From CAVVZJ01 sp963752755 (GTDB lineage: Bacteria > Planctomycetota > Planctomycetia > Isosphaerales > Isosphaeraceae): a stretch of 64,000 bases of DNA. A model generated the notes under the pieces. It searched no databases and was not told where the DNA came from. It worked only from the letters and a program-made list of their open reading frames with translations. Below are positions 8,459 to 18,987 of the stretch, in pieces (position 1 is the first letter of the stretch; the number at the start of each line of letters is the position of its first letter). The DNA is taken from positions 1 through 64,000 of the forward strand of contig CAVVZJ010000018.1 in NCBI GenBank assembly GCA_963752755.1. The letters run 5' to 3'. The position numbers were made by a program, and so were the translations under genes.

Positions 8459-10318
8459 ATGTTCACGACGCTGCGGATGAGGTTGCTGATCGGCCTGGCC
8501 CCCTTGCTCGCCCTCGTGGTGGCGCTGGGGGTGTGGGCCATCGTCATGTTCGCCCGGCTGGGCGGCAACATCGACGTCATCCTGCGCGAGAACTACCGCA
8601 GCGTCCTCTACGCCGAGCGGATGAAGGAGGCGCTGGAGCGGATGGACTCGGCGCTGCTCTTCGCCCTCGGCGGCGAGGAGCGCCGGGCCCGCGAGCAGTT
8701 CGCCGAGAACCGGCCCGTCTTCGAGGAGCAACCTCGCCGCCGAGCTGGGCAACCTGACGCTGATCGCCGAGGGGGAGCCCGAGATGGCCGCCGACCTGGA
8801 GCGGATCCTTCTCGGAGTTCGTCGCCCTGGCCGACCGCTACTTCGAGCTGGGCCCCGGACAGGTCGAGGAGCGACGGAGGCTCTACTTCGATCGCCTTCT
8901 GCCGACGTTCCTGACGCTCAAGGGCCGCGCCGACGACGTCCTGCGGATCAACCAGGAGAACATGGAGGCGATGGACCGCAACGCCCGCCGCGCCGCGTCC
9001 GTGTCGATCCGCCTGATGGCACTGGCCCTGCTGGCGGCGATTGCCATCGGCACCCTCCTGGCGTTGGGCCTGAGCCGCTCGATCCTGCGGCCCATCCGGG
9101 CCGTCACCGCCGGGGCCCGCGCCATGGCCCGCGGCGACTACGACCAGGTCGTCCCCGTCGTCAGCCGCGACGAGCTGGGCGAGCAGGCCGGGGCGTTCAA
9201 CACGATGGCCCGCCGCATCCGCGAGCTTCAGGCGGCCGGCGCCGCCCGCCTGCTCCGGGCCCAGCGGACGGCCCAGGCGACGATCGACTCGTTCCCCGAC
9301 CCGGTCGTGATCGTCGACCCCTCCGGCGCCGCCGAGCGTGCCAACCCGGCCGCCTGCCGGATGCTGGGCGTCACCGTCGGCGACGGCATCGGCCGTCCCC
9401 TGGACGCCGCCGTCTCCGATCCGCGAGCCCCTCGGCTGCCGCGCTGCGGGGCGACGGCGACTACCTGCCGAGCAGCTTCGAGCAGGCGGTCACGCTCCGC
9501 GACGACGGCCAGGAGCGGGCCCTCCTGCCGCGCGTGCTGGCGATCCGCGACGAGCACGGCGAGCCGCTCGGCGCCGCGGTCGTGCTCCTGGACATCACCC
9601 GATTCCGACGCCTCGACCAGCTCAAGAGCGACCTCGTCTCGACGGTCAGCCACGAGCTGAAGACGCCGCTGACGAGCCTCCAGATGGCCGTCCACCTGCT
9701 GCTGGAGGAGGTCGTCGGCCCGCTGGCGCCCAAGCAGGTCGAGCTGCTGCTGGCGGCCCGGCAGGACTCGGACCGCCTGCTGGCGATGGTCAACGACCTG
9801 CTCGACCTGACCCGCATCGAGCAGGGCGCGTCCGGCTCGACCTCCGGCCGACGGCCCCGAAGGACCTGATCGCCGCCGCCATCGAGCGGTTCGAGGCGCG
9901 GGCCCGCGATGCCGGGGTCGAATTGGAGCGGTCGACGGCCAACGGCCTGCCTCCCGTGCCGATCGATCCCGACCGGATCGCCCACGTCTTCGACAACCTC
10001 GTCGGCAACGCCCTGGCCCACACCCCGGCCGGCGGCTCGGTGCGGCTGGCCGCCGAGGCCGCGGGCGATGCCGTCCGATTCACCGTCACCGACACCGGCG
10101 AGGGCATCCCGCCTGAGCACCTGCCGCACCTCTTCGAGAAGTTCTACCGCGTCCCCGGCACGACGTCCCACGGCGCCGGCCTGGGCCTGGCGATCGCCCG
10201 GGAGATCGTCGCCGCGCATGGGGGCGAAATCCGGGCCGAGAGCGATCCGGGCCGGGGAGCGACCTTCTCGTTCACCCTCCCGACCACCTCCGCGACGGCC
10301 GGGGAGCCCGACCGCTGA
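8459..10318 (+). CDS. Membrane histidine kinase (HAMP-PAS-HisKA-HATPase)
   Basis: Joined over single-base indels, the product is about 618 residues. It has an N-terminal transmembrane helix (LLIGLAPLLALVVALGVWAI), a helical periplasmic domain, a second membrane helix (LMALALLAAIAIGTLLALGL), HAMP (RPIRAVTAGARAMARGDYDQ), a PAS domain (DSFPDPVVIVDPSGAAERAN), the H box VSTVSHELKTPLTS (His near residue 398), N box DNLVGNALAHT, G1 DTGEGIPPEHL and G2 GAGLGLAI. Frame changes fall near 8730, 8805 and 9425 (+1 each) and near 9840 (-1). It starts 30 bp after a sigma54 promoter and precedes a TPR response regulator and kdpFABC, so it probably signals potassium or osmotic state, although its sensor domain is not that of KdpD. 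Confidence 0.85.
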
Positions 10319-10377
10319 GCCCTTCACGTCAAGGCACACTCCGGGAGGCGAATCGCCCCGGTGGGGAGTCGATCCGA

Positions 10378-11066
10378 TGAACAAGACGGCACGCATCCTG
10401 ATCGTCGACGACGAGCCGAACGTCCGGCTCATGTTCCGCACCACGCTCGTCGCCGTCGGCCACGACGTGGCCGAGGCCGAGGACGGCGAGGCCGCCCTGG
10501 CCGCGCTCCGCGGGTCCGGGCCGTTCGACCTGGTGTTCCTCGACCTCCGCATGCCGCTGGTCGACGGCATGGCCACCCTGCGGCGGATGCGCGACGAGGG
10601 CCTGCTCGTGCCCGTGGTGATCGTCACCGCGCACGGCAGCGTCCCCGACGCCGTCGAGGCGATGAAGCTGGGGGCCATCGACTTCATCCAGAAGCCGGTC
10701 CGCCCCGAGGAGCTGCGCGAGGTCGCCGCCGAGGTGATCCGCCGCCACGCCGCGGCGCCCGACACGGACGGGGGGCGGGCGCCGACCGCCTCGGCCATCG
10801 AATCGTACCGCTTCGACGAGGTCCTCGCGCGGGCCAAGCGGGCCATGAGCCGGCTCCGCCCCACCGAGGCCGAGCTGTTCCTCCGGCGTGCCCTCGACCT
10901 GGACGACCGCTCGGCCGAGGCCCACACGCTGCTCGGCATCCTGCTGCTGGCCAAGGACGAGCCTCATACCGCCCGCGAGGAGTTCGAGCACGCCCTGGAG
11001 GCCGACCCCGACTACGCGCCCGCCAAGCACAACCTGAAGCATCTGCAAGCCCGCTACTCGTCCTGA
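10378..11066 (+). CDS. Response regulator with a C-terminal TPR output
   Basis: The 229-residue protein is intact. Its receiver domain has the DDE acidic residues at 11-13, phosphoacceptor Asp56 (FLDLRMP), Thr in VTAHGS and Lys106 in IQKPVRP. After a linker it has a TPR-like helical region (about 160-226: AEAHTLLGILLLAKDEPHTA, ALEADPDYAPAKHNLKHLQA) and no DNA-binding or enzymatic domain. It starts 59 bp after the kinase and ends 22 bp before the next small gene, so it is part of the kdp unit. A protein-interaction output is inferred. Confidence 0.85.
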
Positions 11067-11088
11067 CCCGCCCCGGAGAGCGGAACCG

Positions 11089-11169
11089 ATGTCGCTCGCC
11101 ACGTTCGCCCTCGGCATGGGGGTCTTCGCACTGTTATTCGGCCTGGTCGCCGCGTGCGACCGGCTCTGA
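11089..11169 (+). CDS. 26-residue membrane peptide in the kdp operon
   Basis: The reading frame MSLATFALGMGVFALLFGLV ends in AACDRL and a TGA at 11167-11169. It is a single hydrophobic helix followed by a short polar tail. A purine-rich ribosome binding site (GGAGAGCGG) precedes the ATG. It lies between the TPR regulator and kdpF with 22 and 23 bp gaps, so it is co-transcribed. It differs from KdpF, which is the next frame. It may be a second small pump subunit or a regulatory peptide; the function is unknown. Confidence 0.55.
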   Translation: MSLATFALGMGVFALLFGLVAACDRL

Positions 11170-11192
11170 CCCGCCGACGGAGGAGAACCGCC

Positions 11193-11272
11193 GTGCTCTA
11201 CCTAGCGCCGCCCTGGCCCTCGCCGCGTTGTTCTACCTCGGGTACGCCATGATCCGGCCCGAGTCCTTCTGA
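11193..11272 (+). CDS. kdpF: KdpF, small stabilising subunit of the Kdp potassium ATPase
   Basis: A GTG with the upstream site GGAGGAG begins a peptide that reads about MLYLAxAALALAALFYLGYA followed by MIRPESF and TGA. One transmembrane helix ending in a Y-x-x-x-R-P-E-x-F tail is typical of KdpF. The length (80 bp) requires one missing base near 11206, in a GCGCCGCC context. Its position directly before kdpA supports the assignment. Confidence 0.7.
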
Positions 11273-11306
11273 CGAACCGCGACCGAATCGATCGGAGAGT
11301 TGACCC

Positions 11307-13003
11307 GTGGACCCGTCCAATGCCTGGCTGCTGCCGACCTGGGCCTTCGCCCTGCCGATCGCGGCGGCCGTCCCGATCGGCTGGTGGATGCGGCGCATGC
11401 TCGACGTGCCGCACGAGCGTGCCGGCCGCGGCCTCGACGCCATCCCCTTGGCGATGCGTCGCGCCCTCATCGGCCGCGAGCCGGCCCGCGCGGACTGGAA
11501 GGCGTACGCCTTCGCCATGCTCGCGTTCAACGCGATGCTGTTCGCCCTGACGTTCCTGCTGCTGAGCCTCCAGCAGCACCTGCCGCTGAACCCCGACGCC
11601 AGGGGGCCGATGACCGGCGACCTCGTCTTCAACACCATCTGCTCGTTCGTCACCAACACGAACCTGCAGCACTACTCGGGCGAGGTGTCGCTGTCCTATT
11701 TCAGCCAGCTCGGCGTCATCGCCTGGCTGCAGTTCGTCACGCCGGCCGCCGGCCTGTGCGTGATGCTGGCGGCCATCCGCGGCCTGCGCGGCGACGAGCA
11801 CCTGGGCGACTTCTACCTCGACCTGATGCGCGTCCTCTGCTTCGTCCTCGTGCCGATCGCCCTGGTCGTCGCCGTGCTCGCTCGTCGCCTGCGGCATGCC
11901 GATGACCTTCGACGGCGCCGCGGTGGCGACGACGCTGGAGGGCGGCGAGCAGGTGATCGCCCGCGGGCCCGTGGCCGCCGAGGTGTCGATCAAGCAGCTC
12001 GGCACCAACGGCGGCGGCTACTTCGGCCCCAACTCGACGCACCCGTTCGAGAACCCCTCGCCCTGGAGCAACATGATCGAGCTGGTGGCGATCCTCCTGA
12101 TCCCGATGGGGACGATCGCCATGTTCGGGTTCATGCTCCGCGACGGCCGGCACGCCGCGGTCGTCTTCGGGGTGATGCTGGCGATCTGCGTCGCCGGGGC
12201 CTCGTTCGCCATCCTAAACGAGGTCGAGCCGAACGCCGCGACGACCGGCCTGGCGGTCGAGCCGGGGCCGAACATGGAGGGCAAGGAGGTCCGGCTCGGC
12301 CCGGTCTCCGGCGCCACCTGGGCCGTCTTCACCACGGCGACCTCCAACGGCTCGGTCGACAGCATGCACGACAGCCTCAACCCGCTGGCCGGGATGATGC
12401 CCATGAGCATGATGATGCTCAACGTCGTCTTCAGCGGCATCGGGGCCGGCTTCCTGAACATGGTGTCCTACATCATCGTCGCCGTCTTCCTGGCCGGCCT
12501 GATGGTGGGCCGGACGCCGGAGTACCTCGGCAAGAAGGTCGAGGCCACGCGAGGTGAAGCTGGCGATGCTGGCGATCCTCTTCCACCCGCTGCTCATCTG
12601 CGGCGGCTCGGCGCTGTTCGCGGCGACGTCGTGGGGACAGGACACCGTCAACAACCCCGGCCCGCACGGCTTCAGCGAGATCGTCTACGAGTTCTCCTCG
12701 GCCGCCGCGAACAACGGCTCGGGCTTCGAGGGCCTGGGCGACAACACCCCGCCGTGGAACATCGCCACGGGCATCGTCCTGCTGCTGGGGCGGTTCCCGG
12801 CCATGATCTTCCCGCTGGCCATCGCCGGCTTCCTGTCCCGGAAACGCCGCGTGCCGGAGACGACCGGCACGCTCCGCACCGGCAACCTGACCTTCGCCGT
12901 GATGCTGCTGGGCACGGTCATCCTCGTCGGCGCCCTGGCGTTCCTGCCGACGCTCGTCCTCGGGCCGGTGGCCGACCACCTGGCGACGGTCCCGGCGCCC
13001 TGA
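11307..13003 (+). CDS. kdpA: KdpA, potassium-translocating subunit
   Basis: The assembled product is about 565 residues, normal for KdpA. The four selectivity-filter regions are visible: TNTNLQHYSGE, QLGTNGGGYFGPNSTHPFEN, TTATSNGSVDSMHDSLNPL and SSAAANNGSGFEGL. About ten hydrophobic segments surround them. Single extra bases near 11884 (VAVL/LVACG) and 12550 (KKVEA/REVKLAM) split the gene into three frames. The start is a GTG at 11307 (VDPSNAWLLPTWAFAL). It lies 34 bp after kdpF and 112 bp before kdpB. Confidence 0.92.
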
Positions 13004-13115
13004 GCCGAGCCCGACGCGGGCGGAAGGCCGACCGATTCGGTCATCGTCGACCGGGGCGAATGCACGTGCCCGTCGCCGTTTCCACTCATCCTTTATCCAC
13101 GAGAGATCGTCGACC

Positions 13116-15253
13116 ATGAGCCTCGATACCGATGTCGGCGCGCAACGCTCGCCCGTCGACGCCCAGGCCCGCAAGCTCCAGAGGCGGCACACCCGCCGGC
13201 AGGGGCTGTTCGAGCCGACCCTCCTCCGCCAGGCCGCCGCGCGGTCGCTCGCGATGCTCGACCCGAGGATCATGGCCCGCAACCCGGTCATGTTCCTCGT
13301 CGAGGTGGGGACGGTGCTCACGGCCCTGGTGACGATCCAGTCGATCGTCGCCGGCGCGTCGATCGGCCTGATCGTCTACCAGGCGTGCCTGGCCGTGCTG
13401 CTGCTGCTGACCGTCCTGTTCGCCAACTTCGCCGAGGCCCTGGCCGAGGCCCGCGGCAAGGCCCAGGCCGACAGCCTGCGGGCGACCCGCCAGGACACGC
13501 CCGCCCTGCGGGTCGCCCACGCCGGCGACACCGAGGGGGAGACGGTCCCCTCGACCCGCCTGCACTCCGGCGACCTCGTGCGCGTCGAGGCCGGCCGGGT
13601 GATCCCGGCCGACGGCGAGGTCGTCGAGGGGGTCGCCTCGGTCGACGAGTCGGCCATCACCGGCGAGAGCGCCCCGGTCATCCGCGAGGCCGGCGGCGAC
13701 CGCTCCGGCGTCACGGGCGGCACGCGGGTCCTCTCCGACCACATCGTCGTTCGGGTCACCGCCGAGCCGGGCGAGAGCTTCCTCGACCGCATGATCGGCC
13801 TGGTCGAGGGCGCGATCCGCCAGAAGACGCCCAACGAGATCGCCCTGACGATCGTCCTGGCCGCCTTCTCGCTGGTCTTCCTGATCGTCACCGCCACGCT
13901 CTACCCGATGGGCCTCTACTTCGGCCTGACGCTGGACATCCCGACCCTGATCGCCCTGCTCGTCTGCCTGATCCCGACGACGATCGGGGCGCTGCTGGCG
14001 GCCATCGGCATCGCCGGCATGGACCGGGCCCTGCGGGCGAACATCCTGGCCAAGAGCGGCAAGGCCGTCGAGGTGGCCGGCGACATCGACACGCTGCTGC
14101 TGGACAAGACCGGCACGATCACGATGGGCAACCGCCGCGCGACGCGGTTCGTCCCGCTCGGCGACGTGACCGAGCGCGAGCTCGCCCGCCTGGCCGGGCT
14201 CGCCTCGCTGGCCGACCAGACGCCCGAGGGCAAGAGCATCCTCGACCTCGCCCGGCAGCAGGCCGCCCTCGACGGCCAGGCGCCCGAGGGAGCCTCGTTC
14301 GTCGAGTTCACGGCCCAGACCCGCATGAGCGGCGTCGACCTGCCCGACGGCACCCGGATCCGCAAGGGGGCCCCCGACACGATCGCCCGCCACGTCGAGG
14401 GCCTCGGCGGCGCCGTGCCCGACGGCTACCAGGCGACGGTCGACGGCATCGCCTCGGACGGCGCCACGCCGATCTCCGTGGCCGAGGGCGGCCGCCTCGT
14501 CGGCGTCGTCAAGCTGGAGGACATCCTCAAGCCCGGCATCCGCGACCGCTTCGCCCGGCTCCGCCAGATGGGCCTGCGCGTGGTGATGGTCACGGGCGAC
14601 AACCCGCTGACGGCCCGCGCCATCGCCGAGCAGGCCGGCGTCGACGACTTCATCGCCCAGGCCACGCCCCGAGGCGAAGCTCGACTACATCCGCAAGGAG
14701 CAGGAGGGCGGCAAGCTCGTCGCCATGATGGGCGACGGCACCAACGACGCCCCGGCGCTGGCCCAGGCCGACATCGGCGTCGCCATGAACAGCGGCACCC
14801 AGGCCGCCAAGGAGGCCGGCAACATGGTCGACCTCGACAGCGACCCGACCAAGCTCATCGAGGTCGTCGAGATCGGCAAGGGCCTGCTGATGACCCGAGG
14901 CGCCCTGACGACCTTCTCGATCGCCAACGACCTGGCCAAGTACTTCGCCGTCATCCCGGCCATGTTCATCGTCACCCTGCCCGAGCTTCGCGGTGCTCGA
15001 CCTGATGGGCCTGGCGACGACCGGCGGGGCCTACTCGGCGATCCTCGCGGCGGTGATCTTCAACGCGATCATCATCCCGCTGCTGATCCCGATCGCGCTG
15101 AAGGGCGTGAAATACCGCCCCGTCGGGGCCGACGCCCTGCTGCGGCGGAACCTGCTGTACTACGGCCTCGGCGGCATGATCGCCCCGTTCGTCGGCATCA
15201 AGCTGATCGACCTGGCCATCGACCCGCTGCTCGCCCTGCTGCCGTTCGCCTGA
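13116..15253 (+). CDS. kdpB: KdpB, P-type ATPase subunit of the Kdp pump
   Basis: About 710 residues. It has the actuator motif ITGESAPV, the phosphorylation motif DKTGTIT (Asp near residue 330), nucleotide-binding residues around IRKGAPDT, the MVTGDNPLT motif and the hinge MMGDGTNDAPAL. Single extra bases near 14672 (QATP/EAKLDYIRKE) and 14987 (TLPEL/AVLDLMGLAT) shift the frame. The cytoplasmic catalytic core is otherwise intact. The protein couples ATP hydrolysis to potassium transport through KdpA. Confidence 0.93.
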
Positions 15254-15287
15254 GCCGCCATGAACCAAAGACAAGGGACAAATTCCG

Positions 15288-15846
15288 ATGATCCGCCAGC
15301 TCGTCAACGCCCTGATCGCCAGCGTCGTGACCTTCGCCCTGTGCGCCGTCGCCTACCCGGCGGCGGTCTGGGGTGTCGGCCAGCTCCTCTTCCCCACGAA
15401 CGCCGACGGCAGCCTGCTCTACAGCCGAGACCGCACGGTCCTCGGGTCGGCCCTGGTCGCCCAGCCCTTCAAGTCCGACCGCTACTTCCACCCTCGGCCG
15501 TCGGCCGTCGACTACGCGGCCGACGCCACCGGCGGCTCGAACCTCGGGCCGAAGAGCCCCGTGCTGCGCGAGCAGATCGCCGAGCGGGCCGAGGCACTCG
15601 GCGCCACCGAGGACCGGCCCGCGCCGCCGGACCTCGTCACCGCCTCCGGCTCGGGGATCGACCCGGACATCAGCCCCGAGTCGGCCCGCTACCAGGCGGG
15701 CCGGGTGGCCGGGGCGCGGGGCCTGGCGAACGGGACGCGTGCTGGAGCTGATCGACGTGCACGTCGATCGGTCGGGCTACGTCATCGGTGCCCCGCCGCG
15801 CGTCAACGTCCTGCGGCTGAACCTGGCCCTCGACGCCCTCGAATGA
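15288..15846 (+). CDS. kdpC: KdpC subunit of the Kdp pump
   Basis: The 185-residue product has one N-terminal membrane helix (IASVVTFALCAVAYPAAVWG) and a periplasmic domain with FHPRPSAVDYAADATGGSNL and the SGSGIDPDISPESARYQAGR signature of KdpC. One extra base near 15738 shifts the last 38 codons, which read RVLELIDVHVDRSGYVIGAP and end NLALDALE. The stop overlaps a possible ATG of the next gene (ATGA at 15843-15846). Confidence 0.9.
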
Positions 15847-15866
15847 TCCGAGCCGGAGCCCCGATC

Positions 15867-17003
15867 ATGGCCGCCGACGCCGAAGCGACCCGCCCGAACC
15901 CCGAGCAGTTCCTCCAGCTCATCCGCAAGCAGCGGCGCGGGCGGCTGAAGGTCTACCTCGGCTCGGCCGCCGGCGTGGGCAAGACCTACGCCATGCTCCG
16001 CGAGGGGCACCGCCTGAAGGGCCAGGGCGTCGACGTGGCCGTCGGCCTCGTCGAGACCCACGGCCGTCCCGAGACCGCCGAGCAGCTCGGCGACCTGGAG
16101 GTCATCCCCCCGAGGGAGATCGAGTACCGCGGCGTGACGCTCCGCGAGATGGACCTCGACGCCGTGCTCGCCCGGCGGCCGACGGTCTGCCTCGTCGACG
16201 AGCTGGCCCACACCAACGCCCCCGGCAGCCGCAACCCGAAGCGTCATCAGGACGTCGAGGAGCTGCTCCGGGCCGGCATCCACGTCATCACGACCGTCAA
16301 CGTCCAGCACCTGGAGAGCCTCTACGACGAGGTCGAGCGGGCCACCGGCGTGAAGGTCAAGGAACGGCTGCCCGACTCGGTGCTGGCCGAGGCCGATCAG
16401 GTCGTCAACGTCGACCTCTCCGCCGAGGACCTGCTGGAGCGGCTTCAGGCCGGCAAGGTCTACCCGCCGGAGCGGGTCGAGCGGGCGATGGCCCACTTCT
16501 TCACCGAGGCCAACCTCACCCGGCTCCGCGAGCTGACGCTCTCGGAGCTGGCCCACCTGGTCGACCGCCGCACCCGCCGGGCCGAGGCCGACCGCGCCCC
16601 GGCCTCGGCGACCGACCGCGTGATGGTCGGCCTCTCCAGCCGCAGCCCCAACGCCCCGGGCCTGCTGCGGAAGGCCGCCCGCCTGGCCGACCGGCTCGAT
16701 GCCCCCTGGTACGCCGTCTACATCCAGACTCCCGACGAGGACCTCACCCGGATCGACGCGGCGACGCAGCGGCAGATCGGCAAGAACCTGGAGCTGGCCC
16801 AGCAGCTCGGGGGCATCCCGATGACCTTCAAGGGCCCGGACGTGGCCAGCACGATCGCCTCGTTCGCCCGCGAGTACGAGATCAGGGTCATCGTGCTCGG
16901 GAAGTCGCGGCAAGCCTGGTGGAGGCGCCTCCTGCGAGGATCGCTCCTGGAGGCCGTGCTCGCGAAGACCACCGGGGCCGATGTCCTCGTCGTCGACGTT
17001 TGA
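15867..17003 (+). CDS. kdpD: Stand-alone KdpD sensor domain with universal-stress domain
   Basis: This is the N-terminal half of KdpD: Walker A GSAAGVGKTYAML, VETHGRPET, Walker B VCLVDELAHTNAPGSRNPKR and VQHLESLYDEV. A USP-like domain follows (DRVMVGLSSRSPNAPGLLRK ... VIVLGKSRQAWWRRLLRG ... DVLVVDV). The DUF4118 membrane segment and histidine kinase of classical KdpD are missing by design: the frame is intact and ends at 17001-17003. ATG 15867 has GGAG eight bases upstream and is preferred; ATG 15843 overlaps the kdpC stop and is also possible. It would sense potassium or c-di-AMP-type ligands and act with the separate kinase upstream; that partnership is inferred. Confidence 0.88.
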   Translation: MAADAEATRPNPEQFLQLIRKQRRGRLKVYLGSAAGVGKTYAMLREGHRLKGQGVDVAVGLVETHGRPETAEQLGDLEVIPPREIEYRGVTLREMDLDAVLARRPTVCLVDELAHTNAPGSRNPKRHQDVEELLRAGIHVITTVNVQHLESLYDEVERATGVKVKERLPDSVLAEADQVVNVDLSAEDLLERLQAGKVYPPERVERAMAHFFTEANLTRLRELTLSELAHLVDRRTRRAEADRAPASATDRVMVGLSSRSPNAPGLLRKAARLADRLDAPWYAVYIQTPDEDLTRIDAATQRQIGKNLELAQQLGGIPMTFKGPDVASTIASFAREYEIRVIVLGKSRQAWWRRLLRGSLLEAVLAKTTGADVLVVDV

Positions 17004-17114
17004 AAAGTGGTTTGGGAGCAGATCTCGATCTGACGATCCTACTCCCCCTGCCCCGTCATCGCGGGAGGAAGCCGAGAAGCGGAACCAGGATCGATGCGGT
17101 GCCAGAGAGCGTCA

Positions 17115-18987
17115 AAGAAACCGCGCCAATTACCGGCTCTCCCGCACTTTTGATGATCTGCGGTCGTAGAAGAAGCATCCCCTCACCATCTCAACCCATC
17201 TCGAACCGCGTCCCCGGAGCCGTGGGTTGCTTCCGCTCGATCTGCTGGGCCTCCCGACGGGAGCCGCCTCATCCACGCCTGTCTTGACGTCGAGAACCTG
17301 ACCGTCCATCTGGCGACCACCGCCCCCACGGCGGCTTGCCCCTTGTGCGGCTCCGACTCACCCCGCGTTCACAGCCGCTACACCCGCCGGCTCGACGACC
17401 TGCCCTGTCTCGGCCGGCGCGTGCGACTTCAGTTCGCCGTCCGCCGCTTCGTGTGCCCACAGCCCGACTGCCCACGACGCATCTTCACCGAGCGACTCCC
17501 GGGGTTCGCCGCACCGTGGGCACGGACCACCGACCGGCTTCGGCAGACCCAGACGGACATCGGCTCGTCGCTGGGCGGGGAGGCCGGTGCTCGCCTCGCC
17601 GCACGTATGGCGGTAACCACAAGCCCCGATACACTGCTGCGACGGGTCAAGGGGCTCAAGAACGAGCCGACCGGGACGCCTCGGGTCGTGGGGATTGATG
17701 ACTGGGCGTGGCGCAAGGGGCAGTGCTACGGCACCATCGTCGTGGACCTGGAACGCAGCGACGTCATCGACCTGCTCCCCGACCGCGAGGCGGACACCGT
17801 CGCGGCCTGGCTCAAGGCCCGTCCCGGCATCGAAGTGGTCAGCCGGGACCGTTCGGGGACCTACGCCGAGGCCGCAACGCAGGGCGCCTCCCAGGCCGAG
17901 CAGGTCGCCGACCGCTGGCACCTGCTGAAGAACCTGCGCGAAGCCGTCGAGCGAGTGCTCGAACAACACTCTGCGGCCATCAACGCGGCCCTCATGGCCC
18001 TGGAAGCCCCTCCGGGGCCGGACCGCGATCCGACAGCCCCCCAGACCGACGCAGCCGTACCGGCTGCCGAACCGCCCCCGCCGGGACCGCCGGTCGAGCC
18101 GGCCCCGGAGTCGCCACGACTCCGGGCCGAGCGGGCGAGACGTCGGGAGCTGGTCGAGCGGTTCGAACGCGTCCACGAACTCCACAAGCGGGGCTACCCG
18201 GCCGCCCGGATCGCCCGGGAACTGGGCCTGTCGCGGCGGTCCGTGTTCCGGTACCTGCGGCGCGAGACGTGCCCCGCCTGGGACCTCCGCGGGTCACGCC
18301 GGTCGCGGCTGGACGGGTACCGGGAGTGGATCGACGCCCGGATCGCCGAGGGCTTCATCAACGTCGCCGCCTTGCACCGGCAGTTGACGGAACGCGGCTT
18401 CAAAGGGTCCTACGGCAGCGTCTACGCGTTCGTCTCGAAGCGGCTCGGAGCGGCCGGCAAGAAGCGAGAGCGCCTCAACGCGGCCACTCCGCCGGCCCCG
18501 AGGCCGCCGTCGGCAAGGCAGCTCTCCTTCGCGTGGGCCCGACGACCAGAGAACCGCACGCCTCCCGAACAGGCACGGCTCGACGCCATCCGCGGCTGCA
18601 GCGTCGAGTTGGCCGCGGCGCTGGACCTGGCCGACGGGTTCGCGGACCTGATCCGTAAGAAGTCGACCGAGACCTTGAGCGAGTGGATGGGGCGAGGTGA
18701 GGCCTCGTCCGACCCGGAGCTGCGCCGGTTCGCCGAAGGCATCCGTCGTGACGAGGCGTCCGTGCTCGCGGCGGTGACCGAGCGGTGGAGCAACGGCCCG
18801 GTGGAGGGTCATGTGAACCGCCTGAAGACGATCAAGCGGCAGATGTATGGCCGGGCGGGGTTCGTGCTCCTGCGGGCGCGGGTGCTCAGCGCGGCCTGAC
18901 AGGAAGCCTACGGCGGCAACGCTGTCGGAAGTCGAGCAGCCGGCATCATCAAAAGTGCGGGAGAGCCGGTATTTGGCGCGGTTTCTT
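17115..18987 (+). mobile_element. ISL3-family insertion sequence
   Basis: Inverted repeats at 17115-17157 and 18945-18987 match at 42 of 43 bases (inner end GCACTTTTGATGAT) and enclose one transposase gene. Imperfect complementarity continues outward for a further 15 or so bases on each side (to about 17099 and 19003). I did not find an 8-bp target duplication at any plausible boundary. The element sits directly after the kdp operon. Confidence 0.75.
17227..18899 (+). CDS. ISL3-family transposase
   Basis: The open frame from 17343 covers about 518 residues. It has the N-terminal zinc-binding segment (TAACPLCGSDSPRVHSRYTR ... FVCPQPDCPRRIF), the DDE core with VVGIDDWAWRKG (Asp), VVSRDRSGTYAEA (Asp) and WSNGPVEGHVNRLKTIKRQM (Glu), and a large insertion containing an HTH (PAARIARELGLSRRSVFRYL). 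The homologous N-terminus (LDLLGLPTG, then RLIHACLDVENLTVHLATT) starts near a TTG at 17227 and needs one missing base near 17265. Otherwise the protein looks complete. Confidence 0.82.

Noticed and set aside
11880..15740. Programmed frameshifting in kdpA, kdpB and kdpC
   Set aside because: The shift sites share no slippery heptamer or downstream structure, and similar single-base changes occur in unrelated genes; sequencing error is simpler.
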